Shown piece by piece: positions 1 through 12,162 of a stretch of 64,000 nt of DNA. Every line of letters starts with the position of its first letter. Position 1 is the stretch's first letter. The notes below the pieces were generated by a model that did no database searches, was not told the DNA's origin, and saw only the letters and a program-made list of their open reading frames with translations. Origin of the DNA: Zingiber officinale (Eukaryota > Streptophyta > Magnoliopsida > Zingiberales > Zingiberaceae); assembly GCF_018446385.1 (NCBI RefSeq), contig NC_055990.1:22067558-22131557 (forward strand). The letters are read 5' to 3'. Position numbers and translations under genes: made by a program.

Positions 1-677
1 GTTACTAACAACTCACTTAATTAATATCTAACTCCAAGAGTAGTGCCACTCAACCTTATTGTCATGTCGGACTAAGTCTACCTGCAGGGTTTACATGACA
101 ATCCTTATGAGCTCCTCTTGAGGACATCATCAACCTAGATTGCTATGACACAGTTTCCTTCTATAATCAACAACACACACTATAAATAATATTATTTCCC
201 AACTTATCGGGCCTATTGATTTATCGAACTAAATCTCACCCACTGATAAATTAAAGAAATAAATATTAAATATATGTGCTTGTTATTATATCGGGATTAA
301 GAGCACACACTTCCATAATAACAGAGGTCTTGTTCTTTTATGTAGTCAGTATAAAAAGAAACTACCTCAAATGGTCCTGCTCAATACACTCAGAGTGTAC
401 TAGTGTAATTTTATAGTCAAGATAAACTAATACCAAATTACACTATGACTATTCCAATGGTTTGTTCCTATCCATCTCAGTCGTGAGCTACTATTTATAA
501 TTTATAAGAAACTGATAACATGATCTTCTGTGTGTAACACCACACACCATGTTATCTACAATATAAATTAATTGAACAATTACACTTAGCATATAAATAT
601 AGACATTTGACCAATGTGATTCTTTATTTCAAAATAAATATTTACAAAAATCTAGGTTTTTAGTATACATTCCAACA
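1..677 (-). mobile_element. Ty1/copia LTR (Angela/Tork-like), partial at window edge
   Basis: AT-rich stretch that on the minus strand begins TGTTGGAATG at 677 and reads like a long copia LTR of the type common in monocots. It runs off the left edge, so its other end is not visible. It abuts, and probably interrupts, the sirevirus-like LTR debris that starts at 678. No coding part of the element is in the window, so it may be a solo LTR. The family call rests on recognition of the terminus and general content only. Confidence 0.55.
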
Positions 678-1212
678 GCCTCCAGTGAGGCATCAAGGGA
701 TAAAGTTTTATCCCTTGGCAATGGTCAAATTGACTGGCTGAAGGCGCCTTCGATAGCCTTGGAAGATGTCTTCGCACTGTTCATCGAAGGCGCCTTCCAC
801 AGAAGGCGCGGAGGTGCCTTTAACAACCTTTGAAGGCACCTCCAACAGCACTTACAACTCCCTTAGCTCATTTGCTGTTGCGATCTCTTGGGTGATTTCA
901 ACCACCGAAATAGGGCTCATCCGAACTCAATTTCTGAACTTCTCTTTGAGCATGCTTCCGCTCCGGCTTGTCGTCCCTCGAACGTCGTGCACGTCCTTTT
1001 CATCCACCGGCGTACTCTTCCGCAGCGTCTCGTCCCTCGGATGCATCGAGCGTGTCGATTCTCCCGTGTCGTATTTCTCGTTAGCCACGTCTTCTGCTCG
1101 ACTTCCTATACTCCTAAGCTCCTGCACACTTAGACACAGAGAGTAGAAAATAACATGACCTAACTAACTTAGCTAGATTGATCACATCAAAAATATCTTT
1201 GGGATTCTAATA
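678..1212 (-). mobile_element. Sirevirus-like copia LTR fragment (copy 1)
   Basis: Minus-strand relative of the LTRs at about 19933-20875, 31711-32460 and 40965-41940. Shared features are the palindrome GGGATAAAxTTTTATCCC near 697, blocks around 960-1080 rich in 'cgtccctcg', and a segment ending in 'ctgcacactta' near 1120. Open frames here are chance products of GC-rich LTR sequence. It is old, diverged and truncated on at least one side; boundaries are approximate. Confidence 0.55.
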
Positions 1213-1600
1213 GGGCCACCAATTAAGTGATCATGGTCGTGCGACTGTCGTGGCCACTCGACCCGACAATGCGGCCACCTAGCAGCCAGCTTGGCAACTC
1301 AACCTTGCTACACGGGCATGTATTCTCGGCTGGATGGCTGCGTGGCTGGTGAATCACAAAATTTTTAAATTAGTAAGGCCCTTTTTAGGAAATATAAAAT
1401 TACGATGGGCCTTTTAAAAAATTCTAAAATCCAGGACGACCCTTTGACAAAACAAAGGGTGTTTTTTTTTTTTCTCTCTCGCCTCGTTTAGACATGGCCT
1501 CTGACTTACCCCACTCACACACCGCGGCTATTTTGAATACCCGTACGATTTCCCTACGCCACTCGAACACCAACTACCGCTTCTCCCGAACCGCTGATTT

Positions 1601-1610
1601 GCCACGTGGC
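1601..1610 (+). promoter_or_regulatory. G-box / ABRE-type element
   Basis: Perfect palindrome GCCACGTGGC, containing the CACGTG core, about 140 bp upstream of the TATA box of the AP2/ERF gene. bZIP and bHLH factors bind this core in plants, and the ACGTGGC form is an ABRE. Whether it is used here is inference from position. Confidence 0.5.
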
Positions 1611-1746
1611 CACATGGATTTGCGGGTTTGGGTGTGAGTATATCTAATCCGGGCTCTTTAACGAGCCGTCCATTGCCAATACCGGTCCACCCTGTAATCG
1701 GCTCCATGTCATCTGGCAACGCGGCGATCGTTATCTTCGCGCGCTC

Positions 1747-1756
1747 TTATTTATAA
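1747..1756 (+). promoter_or_regulatory. TATA box of the AP2/ERF gene
   Basis: TTATTTATAA lies 62-71 bp before the ATG at 1818, inside otherwise GC-rich sequence. The distance fits a short 5' leader of about 30-40 nt. Confidence 0.6.
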
Positions 1757-1817
1757 CCGCTCCCTCTCTTCGCTCCACGCGATTCGACCGTGAAAGAGCA
1801 AAGTGAAGTAGTCCGGC

Positions 1818-2390
1818 ATGGAAGGCAGCGGCTGCGGCGGCGGGTCTCCGGGGGAGAGGAAGCGGTACAGAGGCGTGCGGAGGCGGAAGTGGGGGGCGTG
1901 GGTGGCGGAGGTGCGGTTCCCCAACAGCCGGGAGCGACTCTGGCTCGGCTCCTACTGCACTGCGGAGGAAGCCGCCAGGGCCTTCGACGCCGCCTTGTAC
2001 TGCCTGCGCGGCCCCGGCGCGGAGTTCAACTTCCCCGACAGCCCGCCCGACATTCCTTTTGCCGCCGCCGGCGGGATGAGCCGGGAGGAGATACGGGCCA
2101 CCGCGATCCGGTTCGCGCACGACGGCGGCTCCGGGCAGCAGACGCCTCCTCAGGAGGCGGTTGAGATAACGGCAGAGGCAGAGGCGGAGACGGAGGCAGA
2201 GATGCTGGGGACGGCATTGCAAGCGGGAGAGGAGGCGCCGTCGATTGCGACGGAGCCGCCGGATGCGGCGGGGTCTTACTCGCAGGCCAATGAGGGCATT
2301 GGGTTGTGGTTCGATGAGGACGATGAGCTTGGGCCGGAGTTCCCTATTTGTGATGACATTTATAGAATCTCTCCTCTATGGAACTTCTGA
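1818..2390 (+). CDS. AP2/ERF-domain transcription factor (DREB-side, group II-like)
   Basis: Intronless gene for a 190-residue nuclear DNA-binding protein. One AP2 domain spans residues 17-74: it opens [10 protein letters not shown], continues WVAEVR and RERLWLGSY, and ends near EFNFPD. A valine at AP2 position 14 places it on the DREB side, and the RKWGxWV pattern plus DAALYCLRG resemble Arabidopsis ERF016-018 relatives (group II). A basic run, ERKR, precedes the domain. The C-terminal half is acidic (an Ala/Glu run near 118-131, then [10 protein letters not shown]) and ends in PLWNF, which could be an activation or co-regulator motif. The protein has a single AP2 domain and no B3 domain, so it is not AP2-type or RAV. 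The start is the first ATG after a good TATA box, and the length is normal for the group. The exact target element (DRE or GCC box) cannot be fixed from sequence. Confidence 0.9.
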   Translation: MEGSGCGGGSPGERKRYRGVRRRKWGAWVAEVRFPNSRERLWLGSYCTAEEAARAFDAALYCLRGPGAEFNFPDSPPDIPFAAAGGMSREEIRATAIRFAHDGGSGQQTPPQEAVEITAEAEAETEAEMLGTALQAGEEAPSIATEPPDAAGSYSQANEGIGLWFDEDDELGPEFPICDDIYRISPLWNF

Positions 2391-3484
2391 ATTCAATTCC
2401 AGCTAAAATATACTTTTAAAATTATTATTAAATAAAATTATTTCTCTTTATATTCATAATTAATTATAATTTAAGATGACATATATATTATGATTCATTT
2501 TCTAACTGACAAGATTCTGATCAGTAAAATTTATCATATTAGTATTATATTAATTATAAGGGAGCTTTGAAACAATAGTAAAATTATACTATCATGTGAT
2601 GTTACAACGTGAAAATAGTCCTTCTGTCAACTTTGTTTAGAACCTCACATTATAGAAGTTTGCGTGGACGATTTATTTTGCAGTAATCAGAATCATTATT
2701 TCAACAAACATATCAAAATCATCTATGATATCCCAAAGAAAAAATATCCCAAACGCGTATTTAATACACCACACTAACATTTTAGCATTAAAAATTTGTC
2801 ATCAATATCACATTTTATTAATGGATCGAGATTTGTGGGCCCGCAAATTATATTAATAAATTATTATTAGTGAAATTATTGTCACTAAATTTTAGATAAT
2901 GTATTAGATAATTCAATTATTATTTTATGTTTGTCAATTGTCAACTTAATGGAAATTACTATATCTTAGCACTGCGGGGTGTAATTTTTATACCTGCTCG
3001 ATGATTACATAATAATAATAATTAAAAAAAAAAACTAGTTACCGTAGCTAATTTATTCATTTATATTATTTTCTTTTTATACAATGAAAACCATTCATTT
3101 GAATAGTTTAAACAATTTGATTAAGTTCGAATAATTTGTTTGGTTTTGTATATTCAATTTGATTATTTCTGTGTTTTGTATATTATTCAGTTAAACAATT
3201 TGATTATGTGTTATGTAAAAGTAATATGTTATTTAGATGGTTTAGTTTTAATTTTCAATGAAAGAAAAGAACTAAAAGAGGTTAAAAACTCAAGAGGATA
3301 CTGTATTAATTGAACAAGTAGAAAATTCAATGCCAACGAAGTTTAAAAGAAAACTTAGAGCACCAAACACTTGTGAATAAATAAGAGGATAATGCATTAG
3401 TTGAGTGTCTTGTTTAGTTGAGCAAAGATTTAGCTTGAAAGAGTAAGAATGATTTTCAAACAGGGTATTTGTTGTATTTGGAGT
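2391..3484. other. AT-rich intergenic stretch
   Basis: Contains the probable 3' UTR of the AP2/ERF gene, then AT-rich sequence with no open frame, RNA gene or recognisable repeat that I can support. Confidence 0.5.
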
Positions 3485-4275
3485 AACTCATGGATGATAA
3501 ATTGCCATCAACTAATCTGAACGCTACCTCTCATATCGAGTCAAGTAACAAGCTACTGAAGAAGTAGCTCAACACTGTTAATGAGATGTTGAATCATAGT
3601 AGTGAATTTGGATGGAACGATGTTGAGAAGTATATTATTACAACAAAGGATGTCTTTAATGATTGAGTTAAGGTAACTTTTTTTATTTTTGTATTTTTTT
3701 TTCATTTCTTTAATGATTGTGGTTTTTTTTTGGTAATGATATATTTTAAATTTGGAGTCATCCGACTGCTATTGGTTTAAGGAATAAAGAGTCTCCCTCC
3801 TATGACTTGATATCTCTGTGGGGGAAAGATCGTGCCATATGAGCTAATGCAGAAACCCAAGCTGATGCAGTATAAGAGATAAATTTATGTGATGAAGAGA
3901 CTAACACATTGGAGCGAGAAAAAGACGAACATGCATAAGGTCACAAAGATGAAGATTTTGATGATGTTAACCGAGTAATAAGAAAAACTAAGACTCCAAA
4001 TTCAGATGACTTGGTGGAAGAGATTCAAAAGTATGTTACTATTGTTACTGAAACTAATGAGGAGATGAAGGGAATTTCCACGTACTTCAAGAAACAAATC
4101 GATAGTAATAGAAAAATAAAAATATATGATATTAATAGAACTTTTTGAATTCTCTGAGCAAGAAATTATAACATTCTCAAGAATGAACACAAGGTTGACA
4201 ACTTCTTCACATTGCCAAAGACATTTAGGAAAAATTATATGGTGAAGCAGCTCTTTGAGATTCATCCAAAATAAA
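3485..4275 (+). pseudogene. Myb/SANT-like domain gene remnant (LIMYB/Harbinger-associated type)
   Basis: Decayed coding sequence. From about 3490 one frame reads KLPSTNLNATSHIESSNKLLKK and then, after a short gap, FGWNDVEKYI followed by KDVFND. These match the Myb/SANT-like domain of plant L10-interacting-MYB-like proteins and the related DNA-binding partner of PIF/Harbinger transposases (compare HIES...LKK...GFGWD). A GT..AG intron of about 90 bp (roughly 3672-3759) is followed by SHPTAIGLRNK and, further on, a polar C-terminal part with DDLVEEIQKY near 4000-4100. In-frame stops and shifts occur in both exons, so it cannot encode a full protein. It may be an old transposon passenger or a decayed host gene. 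Known family: nuclear protein with possible DNA binding. Confidence 0.55.
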
Positions 4276-5085
4276 TTAGATATTTGAATTAGGTTGTTAG
4301 TACTTATATTTTGATATAATTTTACACAATCATGATATGTTATTTTGAACTTAGATGAATGTCATTTTGAATTAAATTTAGATGAATGTGCGATGAGAAA
4401 ATTTACCTTTTTGTTTGTTTTTTTTTTCAAAAGGTTTTATTCTTCATGAAGATTTGTTTCACATTTTATATGGTTTCGTTATTTGTTATCTATTATAGAA
4501 TGTTAATTGTTACATGGATAATTAGACATCATATTATGTTAGTTATAAAATGTATGTATATATGTCATGGATATCTTTTACACAAGACTCTCTATTTTTA
4601 TTATTCTTTGTCATGGAAACTATCAAGTCCAAAGCTGCCTACTGAATAATCCACTGTGTGATGGTTGCTCAGAAGTCCAGATTGGTTTGATTAGTCTGAA
4701 CCATCTATCTACTTAGTTTTAGAGTATTTTTAGCATCATACGTTTATGACCTGTGTACTTATATGTATTTCTCTTTATATTCATGGAGTCGGCGCTAGAG
4801 GACCGTTAAAGTAGCGGTTTTTTTTAAGAATATTTTTAATGATTTGAGACTGGATTTCTGCTGGAATTATGGCATTACTAGATTGTTTATAAAGAGGAAG
4901 ATTTTCCTTTAGTGGACAGCATTTGGTGCTTGGTAGTGCAGTGATATTTTTTTATAGGCAAAATGTTGCATTATTGAAAAGAGATTAATTGTCCATGCAT
5001 TAACAATTTATATCGATGTTTGTATCCTAAATACTGCACTGTAGTAATTATTTATGTTTTTTTTAAGGTTTTACTTCCACTAATG
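4276..5085. other. AT-rich sequence, possibly intronic
   Basis: No gene seen. If the orphan exon at 16834-16963 is real, this stretch may be part of the same intron into which the gypsy element at 5091 inserted, because the inserted element alone separates them. Confidence 0.3.
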
Positions 5086-5090
5086 TTAAT

Positions 5091-5990
5091 TGATCCTGTC
5101 CGAGAGTCGAGTCGACGGACGTTGGGAAGATGATACTCACATTGATCCTAGATGTAGACTGAAGATGACGTGGGCCTTCGACGAACTAAGCCTGTAACCA
5201 CAAGTCGTTAGTGCTGAGCCGAGGAGGGGTTCCCCGGCGATGGTCCTCCGACGCTCAAGTCAGTTACCAGCGACAAATGAATAAAGTGGAGAAGAGAAAA
5301 GAGCATCAGCGTAACTGTAGCTACAGTAGAATGCACATACCTCCGTCGAAATCTGTGGGTTCTTATATAGGGCTCCCGAGAGGCACATGCACGCTTTCCA
5401 AGGTGTGCACATTTCTCAAAGCATACATGGAAAGGATGTGTCAGAAAAATATGTCTGACGTCATACCTTAACAGCCCGAGCACATCCCTGACGTGCCAGT
5501 GGAAGCTTCCACCGTACGATTCTTTATCTGATCATGCCGCCAACCATGCCGCCTGTCGGCGACACTGGTCCCTAGGAAGATATTCTCAACTGCTCCTTTT
5601 GTCTGTTATTGGGCCGAGCGGGAGAGTCGCTCGGCCAGTCTGTTGTCCGGGTGACCATGGTCGGACCAAGTGTCCGCTAGGCCAATGGTCTGCTGTCCGG
5701 CTCCGTCCTATCGAGCGAGGGAGCCCTGCTTGCTTGGTCGGGGATGCGACCATCGTTTAACCGAGCGAGACGGTCGCTCGGCCTTCACCCTTCCATGCTT
5801 GAGCTTTTTGAGCGTCGGAAGCTCGGTATTTGGCCGAGCTGTCAAAGTGTCGAATCGGCTATTCTTTGTGCCAACAGGGAAGGGGACTCGTCCGATCGGA
5901 CGAGTGCCTAGGATGTTGACCACTTTGACTAGGACCCTCCACGTGGCATTGACCTTCTACAAGGCGGGCCCCACCCTTACTATCGGATCA
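5091..5990 (-). repeat. 3' LTR of the gypsy element
   Basis: 900-bp LTR with TG...CA ends (TGATCC to GGATCA), preceded by the TTAAT target duplication. It pairs with 15883-16779. On the minus strand a TATA-like TATATAAG lies near 5361-5368, the probable LTR promoter. Confidence 0.9.
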
Positions 5991-6408
5991 CGTGCCTCCC
6001 TCTCAAGTCTAGTTGAAGAAGGCTGTAAGTCCGACTGACTAGACAAGTAGTCTGGTGGTCGATTGGTCGATCGGCCCTGGGCTGGTTGTGTCCCGATCGA
6101 CCCACGTAGGGCTGATCTCCTAGGCCGTTCGGCACCCTAAGGATTTACACTTGGAATGTTCCTCCTTCGGCGTCTTCGGATGGGCGTGACCTGCGCAGTC
6201 AATGCTGACGTCGCCCAAATCCCCTCGGAATTCGTGCAAATCCCACCATTAAGGCCTTCCTGTAAGTGGACGCCACGTGACATTGCCGTCGTCACCGTAC
6301 GATCGAAGCGACAGGGGTGATGTGACGTTCGGTGGTTCAAATTCAACGGCCGGATCTGTACTTTGGATTCTGTGCCCTAGACCGGACGGCTCCAGTCACT
6401 GATCCCCC

Positions 6409-6418
6409 TCTTTATAAA
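6409..6418 (+). promoter_or_regulatory. TATA-like box for the antisense gene in the gypsy element
   Basis: CTTTATAAAG on the '+' strand, about 230 bp upstream of the ATG at 6649 of the opposing gene. It suggests that this gene has its own promoter, independent of the LTR. Confidence 0.4.
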
Positions 6419-6648
6419 GCCGCAATGTCGGTTGCTGCTCAATCGTTGGCATCTTTCCCATGTGCTCCGACGATATTACGCGTCCAGTGCCCCAGCGAAC
6501 CTTGGCTTCTTCCCCCAACGATCCTCGTCTGTAAGCTCTTCAACCTTGCTTCTGCCTGATTCTTTTTCTTCAGTTGCTTCCTTGCTCCTGCTTCGGTGTT
6601 TTCCAGTCCCCTTTTCTGTCCATCTTCCTGTTCTTTTGTTTTTCGACG

Positions 6649-8300
6649 ATGGCTAGTTCTTCGCGACTGTCCGACCCCGCTCCCGATCTCTGGTACAACA
6701 CCATGGAGACTCGGTTTGACGCGGGCGACGCTGCGAGCCTCATCAACACCTTTGACATTCTTCCTGACCACGAAATAATCTTAGCCTCCCCGTCCGATCG
6801 GCCCAATGACCCGCCGATCGACATTGTCTATTTTTTCCGCGACCAATTCGTGGTCGGTCTACGTTTCCCAATCCATCCATTCATAACCGAAGCCTGCAAT
6901 TATTTTCGTGTCCCTTTGGCACAGCTCGTCCCTAATTCTTTCGCCTCCTGTGCGGTGTGGTTGTACTGCTCAAGGTGCATGGTATTCCCCTCACATCTCA
7001 GGTATTCCATTACTTCTATTATCCCAAGCAGTTTGAGCTGGGCACCTATCTCTTCCAGTCTCGGGTCGGCTTGGTCTTCTTCGACAAAATGTCATCTTCC
7101 AATAAACATTGGAAAGATTACTTTTTTTATATTCGTCTCTCCGAGCGGCCAAGCTTCTGTACCAAGTGGCAAGTCGGGCTCCCGCCTCAACCGGAGCTGC
7201 CGAAGTATAAGAGCCGACCGGACTATCTCTATGCGGCCAACCTGCTAGCCGACCAGAAATTTAACATTCATAAGCTGCTGCCGGAGGGGGTGATGTATAC
7301 GTTCGGGCTGAGTCTGATCTGGACGAAACTCCCGAGCAGCCTAGGTATGAAATTTTCTCTTCTTTCTTCTTTTGAGTCTAACTGATTCTTTTTTTCTTTT
7401 GCAGCCAATATCATGATGCGCTCCTTAGCCACCGGGATTATGAAGGCCAAGCAGGCTGAGATCGAGGCAGCAGCAGCAAAAGAGATGGCGAGCCTCGGTC
7501 TAACTCCGGTCGGCTCTCACGAGGGTGAGAGCGAGGCTGCGCAAACTGAAGGAGAGGGTGCCGCCGGTCAGACGCCCCACACAAAACCAGCCAGGGATCC
7601 GCTTCCTTCTGAGTCCCAGTCTGCCACTCGAGAAGAAGGGTCGGGGTCTTCTGGCAATGTTCCCCTGATTGGGCGCAAGAGGTGCCGCATGACCACCCCT
7701 TCCCGCTCTGCAGCCTCGGTGGTGCTCTCCTCCGAGCGGGAAGGCATCTCCCTTCCAGCTGCCTCCGAGACCGTGGAAGCTGTTTCTACCGATCGGCCCC
7801 CCTCATTGTCCGATCTGTCGTCAGACCCGATTGCACCTCAGCCGCTAGTGTCTCTTCCTCCAGTTTGGTGGAGGATTCTATGATCCGACATCCTCCCTAC
7901 TTCAACCTCCCAAGCTTCCGACCCCGCGGCTACTTCTCAGTCAGCCCCGAGTGGTCGCCGATCCGTGACTACCATTCTCCACCTCCCAACAGAGGAGTTC
8001 CTGGCGGCCGGCAATCAACCGCAGACTCTCGAACATCATATACACATCCGCGGGCGGCTCGCCAAGGTTTGGGAGGAGGCCATAGGGCGTGCTGCGACGA
8101 TGCCTTCCGGGATGCTCACCAACAACCACATGCAAATGGCCACCGGCGTAAGTTTTTTTATCTATTCATGATTTACCTTCGTTCGGCACTAACACTCTTC
8201 CGTTCGGATGCAATATTGGGTGGAGAGTGTGGCGGTGTGCAACCGTCTGGCGCTGGTGGAGGAGGAGCTTAAGAAGCTCAAGATTGTAGTGGAGCTTCTT
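6649..8300 (+). CDS. Antisense passenger gene of the gypsy element (Transposase_28-like)
   Basis: Opposite-strand gene between integrase and the 3' LTR, treated as part of the fossil element. The N-terminal part from 6649 (MASSSRLSDPAPDL) leads into a region resembling the plant 'putative gypsy type transposon' domain (PF04195, Transposase_28), recognisable by PFIHPFITEACNYF, LAQLVPNSF and then VVLLKVHGIPLT. A GT..AG intron of about 60 bp near 7345-7404 precedes a low-complexity Ala/Glu-rich and Ser/Pro-rich middle, and a second intron appears near 8150. The tail (VEEELKKLK) looks coiled-coil. Additional antisense frames at this position are known in Tat-lineage elements; their function is unknown. 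It looks mildly broken, with a few breaks. The extent of the last exon is approximate. Confidence 0.6.
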
Positions 8301-11300
8301 CCTCCCAAGGGCCTTCGATTGCCAAGCTGCAGACCGATCTAGCCAGGACCAAGAAGCTTCTGGAGGCTGAGCAGAAGACCTCCTCTGACCTGGGTCGGCT
8401 CGAGACCCAGGTGAAATCCTATGACTAGAAGATCGAGCTGGCCACCACCAGAAAAAATCGAGCTATAGCTAACCTGGTCTGCTGAATGTCATACCCCTCG
8501 CACCATTCTTTGAGTTTCTGCCCTGCGAACTGCCTACCATTGTCTGAGACGAGTCGGCGTGGAATCCTGAACCGACAGATGATGTGCTGCCAAATAAACT
8601 TCTGGATCATCTACTCGGTTATTCTCACTAGCGGCTCTGCTTTGACCCATTTGGAGAAATAATCCACTGAGACAAGCAAGAACTTCTGTTGACCTGTCAC
8701 CATGGGGAAGGGTCCCGCAATGTCCATACCCCATTGGTCGAATGAGCATGATATCATGGAAGCCTTCATCTCTTTAGTAGGTCGGTGCGAAAGGTTATGG
8801 TACTTCTGACAGGACAAGCAGGTGGCCACTATTTGAGCGACGTCTGCTTGTAAGGTCGGCAAGAAATATCTAGCCAACAAGATCTTCCTCGCCATCGACC
8901 GGCCGCCCGAATGTCCTCCACAGGAGCCTTGGTGTACCTCTTGCAGTATGTAGTCGGCGTCTTCCGATCCAACGCACCTAAGCAGTGGCCTAGAAAAAGC
9001 CTTCTTGAAGAGCTGGTCCCCGACCAATATGAACCGACCGACCCTTTTTCTGAGTAGTCGAGCCTCCTCCCAATTGGACAGTGTAGCTCTCAATTGCAAA
9101 AACTCTATCAATGTCGTCCTCCAATCACCTAGGAAAGTGAGTCCCTCCATCCGATCGATATACGCCACCAAAGACACCTGCTCGATCGGCTGTGTGATAA
9201 CAATGGGTGATAGCGAGCTGGCTAGTTTGGCCAGCTCGTCCGTCGCCTGGTTTTCTGCTCGGGGAATCTTTTGTATGATGGCCTATGAAAAATTGGCCTT
9301 CAGCTTTTCGAAGGCCTCCGCGTAGAGCTTAAGCCGAGTGTTACTTATCTCGAACGTCCCAATAAGCTGCTGAGCGGCTAATTGGGAATCCGAGTGAATT
9401 AAAACCTTGAATTCTCCCACGTGTCGGGTGGCTTGCAGGTCTGCTATGAGTGCTTTGTATTCGGCCTCATTGTTGGTCACCCGATAATCCAGCCGAACGG
9501 ACAAATGCATCCGCTCTTCTTGGGGGGAGATCAGTAGTTTATCAATCCCACTTCCTTGTCGAGTAGATGATCCGTCCACATATATCCTCCAAGTGGCTTC
9601 TGGCTCGAGATTTTGTACTTCAGTGACGAAGTCCACCAAGAACTGCGCCTTAATGGTCGTTCAGGGTTGATACTGAATGTCAAATTCACTGAGTTCTGTT
9701 GTCCACTTGATCAACCGTCCTGATGCCTCTAGGTTGAGGAGGACTCTCCCTAGAGGGTTGTTGGTCATCACGATGATTGTGTGCACGAGGAAATATGGGT
9801 GGAGCCTTCGAGCGGCCAGAACTAACACAAGGATAAACTTCTCGAGACCAGTGTAACAGGATTCAACATCTTTTAAAATATAGCTTAGAAAATACACTAG
9901 TTGTTCTTCGTCGTTCTGTCGAACAAGCACCGAGCTGACAGCGTACTCGGTCGAGGACAAATAAATTCGAAGCGGCTCACCGGCAGTTGGCTTAGCTAGC
10001 ACAGGCAGCGAGTTCAGATACGCCTTGAGTTCTTTGAATGCCCGGTTGTACTCCGAGTCCCACTGAAATTTGGTGGCTCAGCGTAATATCTTGAAGAATG
10101 GCAGGCTCCGGTTGGATGATTTGGAGATGAACCGAGATAATGCTGTTATCCAACCTGTGAGACGCTGAGCTTCATTAAATTTCTTGGAGGTGACATATCT
10201 TGTAGTGCCTTTACTTTGTTGGGGTTCACTTCAATGCCCTCCGCTTCTTGTGACGAATATACACTTGTTCGGATTTAGCTTGATTCCATATGTCCTAAGT
10301 GTCTGGCAGGTCTCCATGATATCTGCACAGAGGTCAGCCGCTCGGAGAGATTTAATCAGTATGTCATCAACGTATACCTCCATATTGCGGTCGATCTGCC
10401 ACCGGAACACCTTGTTCATCAGCCTCTGGTAGGTTGGCTCTGGCATTCTTCAGTCCAAAAGGCATCACGTTGTAATAGTAGGTTCCATTAGCCATAATAA
10501 AGTTAACATTCTCTTGATCCTTTTTAGCGAGTGGCACTTGGTGGTACCCTTGATATGCGTCCAGTATGCATATCAGCTCGCACCCGGCAGTGGAGTCTAC
10601 CACCTGATCGATCTGGGGCAAGGGATAGAAGTCTTTCGAGCATGCTTTATTCAAGTCTCGGAAGTCGATGCAAACCCGCCATTTGTTGCATGTCTTGGAG
10701 ATGAGTACCACGTTCACGAGCCAGCTCGGAAACTGAACCTCCCGTATGTGGCCAGCCTCCAGGAGCTTCTCGACTTCCGCCCGAATGATCAGGTTCTGCT
10801 CAACACTGAAGTCTCTTTTTCTCTGCTTTACCGGCCTAGCGTCCGGTCGAATGTGGAGTTCATATTGCACAACACTCGGAGAGATGCCGGGCAGCTCGTG
10901 CGTTGACCATGCAAAAATGTCATGGTTCTGCTGGAGGTAGTTGATCAGTTCAGCTTTTTGCTTGGCCCCGAGGTCGGACACTATAAAGGTCGTCGCCTCT
11001 GCTTGGCCAGGATGTATCTGCACTTCTTCATTTTCCTCATAAACCAGACTAGGAGGTTTTTTGGTTATGGCGTATACCTCTAGCCAGGGCGTCTTCCGAG
11101 CAGACTTGGCCTCTGTTTTGACCATCTCCACGTAGCGGCGTCGAGCAGCCAGCTGATCCCCTTTGACTTCCCTGACCTGGTATTCGACTGGGAACTTGAT
11201 CTTCTAGCAGTAGGTTGATACTACCGCTCAGAACTTATTGAGGGTCGGCCGATCCAGAATGACGTTGTAGGAGGAGGGAGCATCTACTATGATGAAGTTG

Positions 11301-12162
11301 GTGGTTCGCGTCCTCCGGAGTGGCTCCTCTCCAAGTGATATGACCAACCTGGTTTGGCCGATCGACTGAAGCTCATTGCCAGTGAACCCGTACAGAGGGG
11401 TCGTCATCGGCAGCAACTTGACATAGTCGATCTGGAGCTGCTCGATCGCCTTCTTGAAAATGATGTTGACCGAGCTTCCTGTGTCAATGAATATGCGGCG
11501 AATAGTATAGTTGACAATTACCGCTCGGATAATGAGGGTGTCGTCGTGCGGTACTTCGACTCCTTCGATATCTCTGGGGCCGAAGTTGATCTCGAGCCCG
11601 CTTGCATTCTCCTTGCTGTAGCCAACGACGTGGATCTCCAACCTCCGAGCGTATGATTTTCGAGCTCGATTGGAGTCTCCGCTGATTGGTCCACCAACTA
11701 TGATGTTGATCTCCCCCGGGCAGCATTACTTCTATTCTCCTCCTCCCGAGTGGATAGTCTGCCTCGTTCGTGTGAGGCTCAGAGATGGTCGCCACTCCTT
11801 GGCTGATGATGATGCTGCCGCTCGGGTGATCGCCTGGTCTCCCGCCGTCCGATTCTCTGATGCCTATGTCGTCGGTCAGGGGAAGGCGATTGGCGTCGAT
11901 AACTTCTAGGGGTCGTTTGAGCGATCGAGGGGAATCTGTGACAATCGCGAGTGTTGTGGGTTGCCGACTGATGGAAAGCACAGGACATAGGAGTCCATAC
12001 CTTTCCCTTTGGTTTCGGCCGCTCGGAGGCCACATGCTGGACGACGTGTAGCCTTGCTTCCTGATGTGGTCGTGCTCCTTCGTCTCGGGGCCCTCTTGGC
12101 AGCTGGTGGCTGGTCGGCGGTCTTCGCTTGGCCAACGCCGATGGTTCTTATGGCACTTCCTT

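Noticed and set aside
766-1146. 126-residue Ser/Thr-rich '+' strand frame
   Set aside because: Lies within LTR sequence shared by other non-coding LTR copies in the window.
1731-2222. Long Arg/Leu/Pro-rich minus-strand frame opposite the AP2/ERF gene
   Set aside because: Shadow of a GC-rich real gene; composition is typical of antisense frames and there is no domain.
5208-5483. Frames in the gypsy LTR on both strands (also 5670-6038 and 16217-16783)
   Set aside because: LTR sequence; the frames are not kept between the two LTRs as coding sequence would be.
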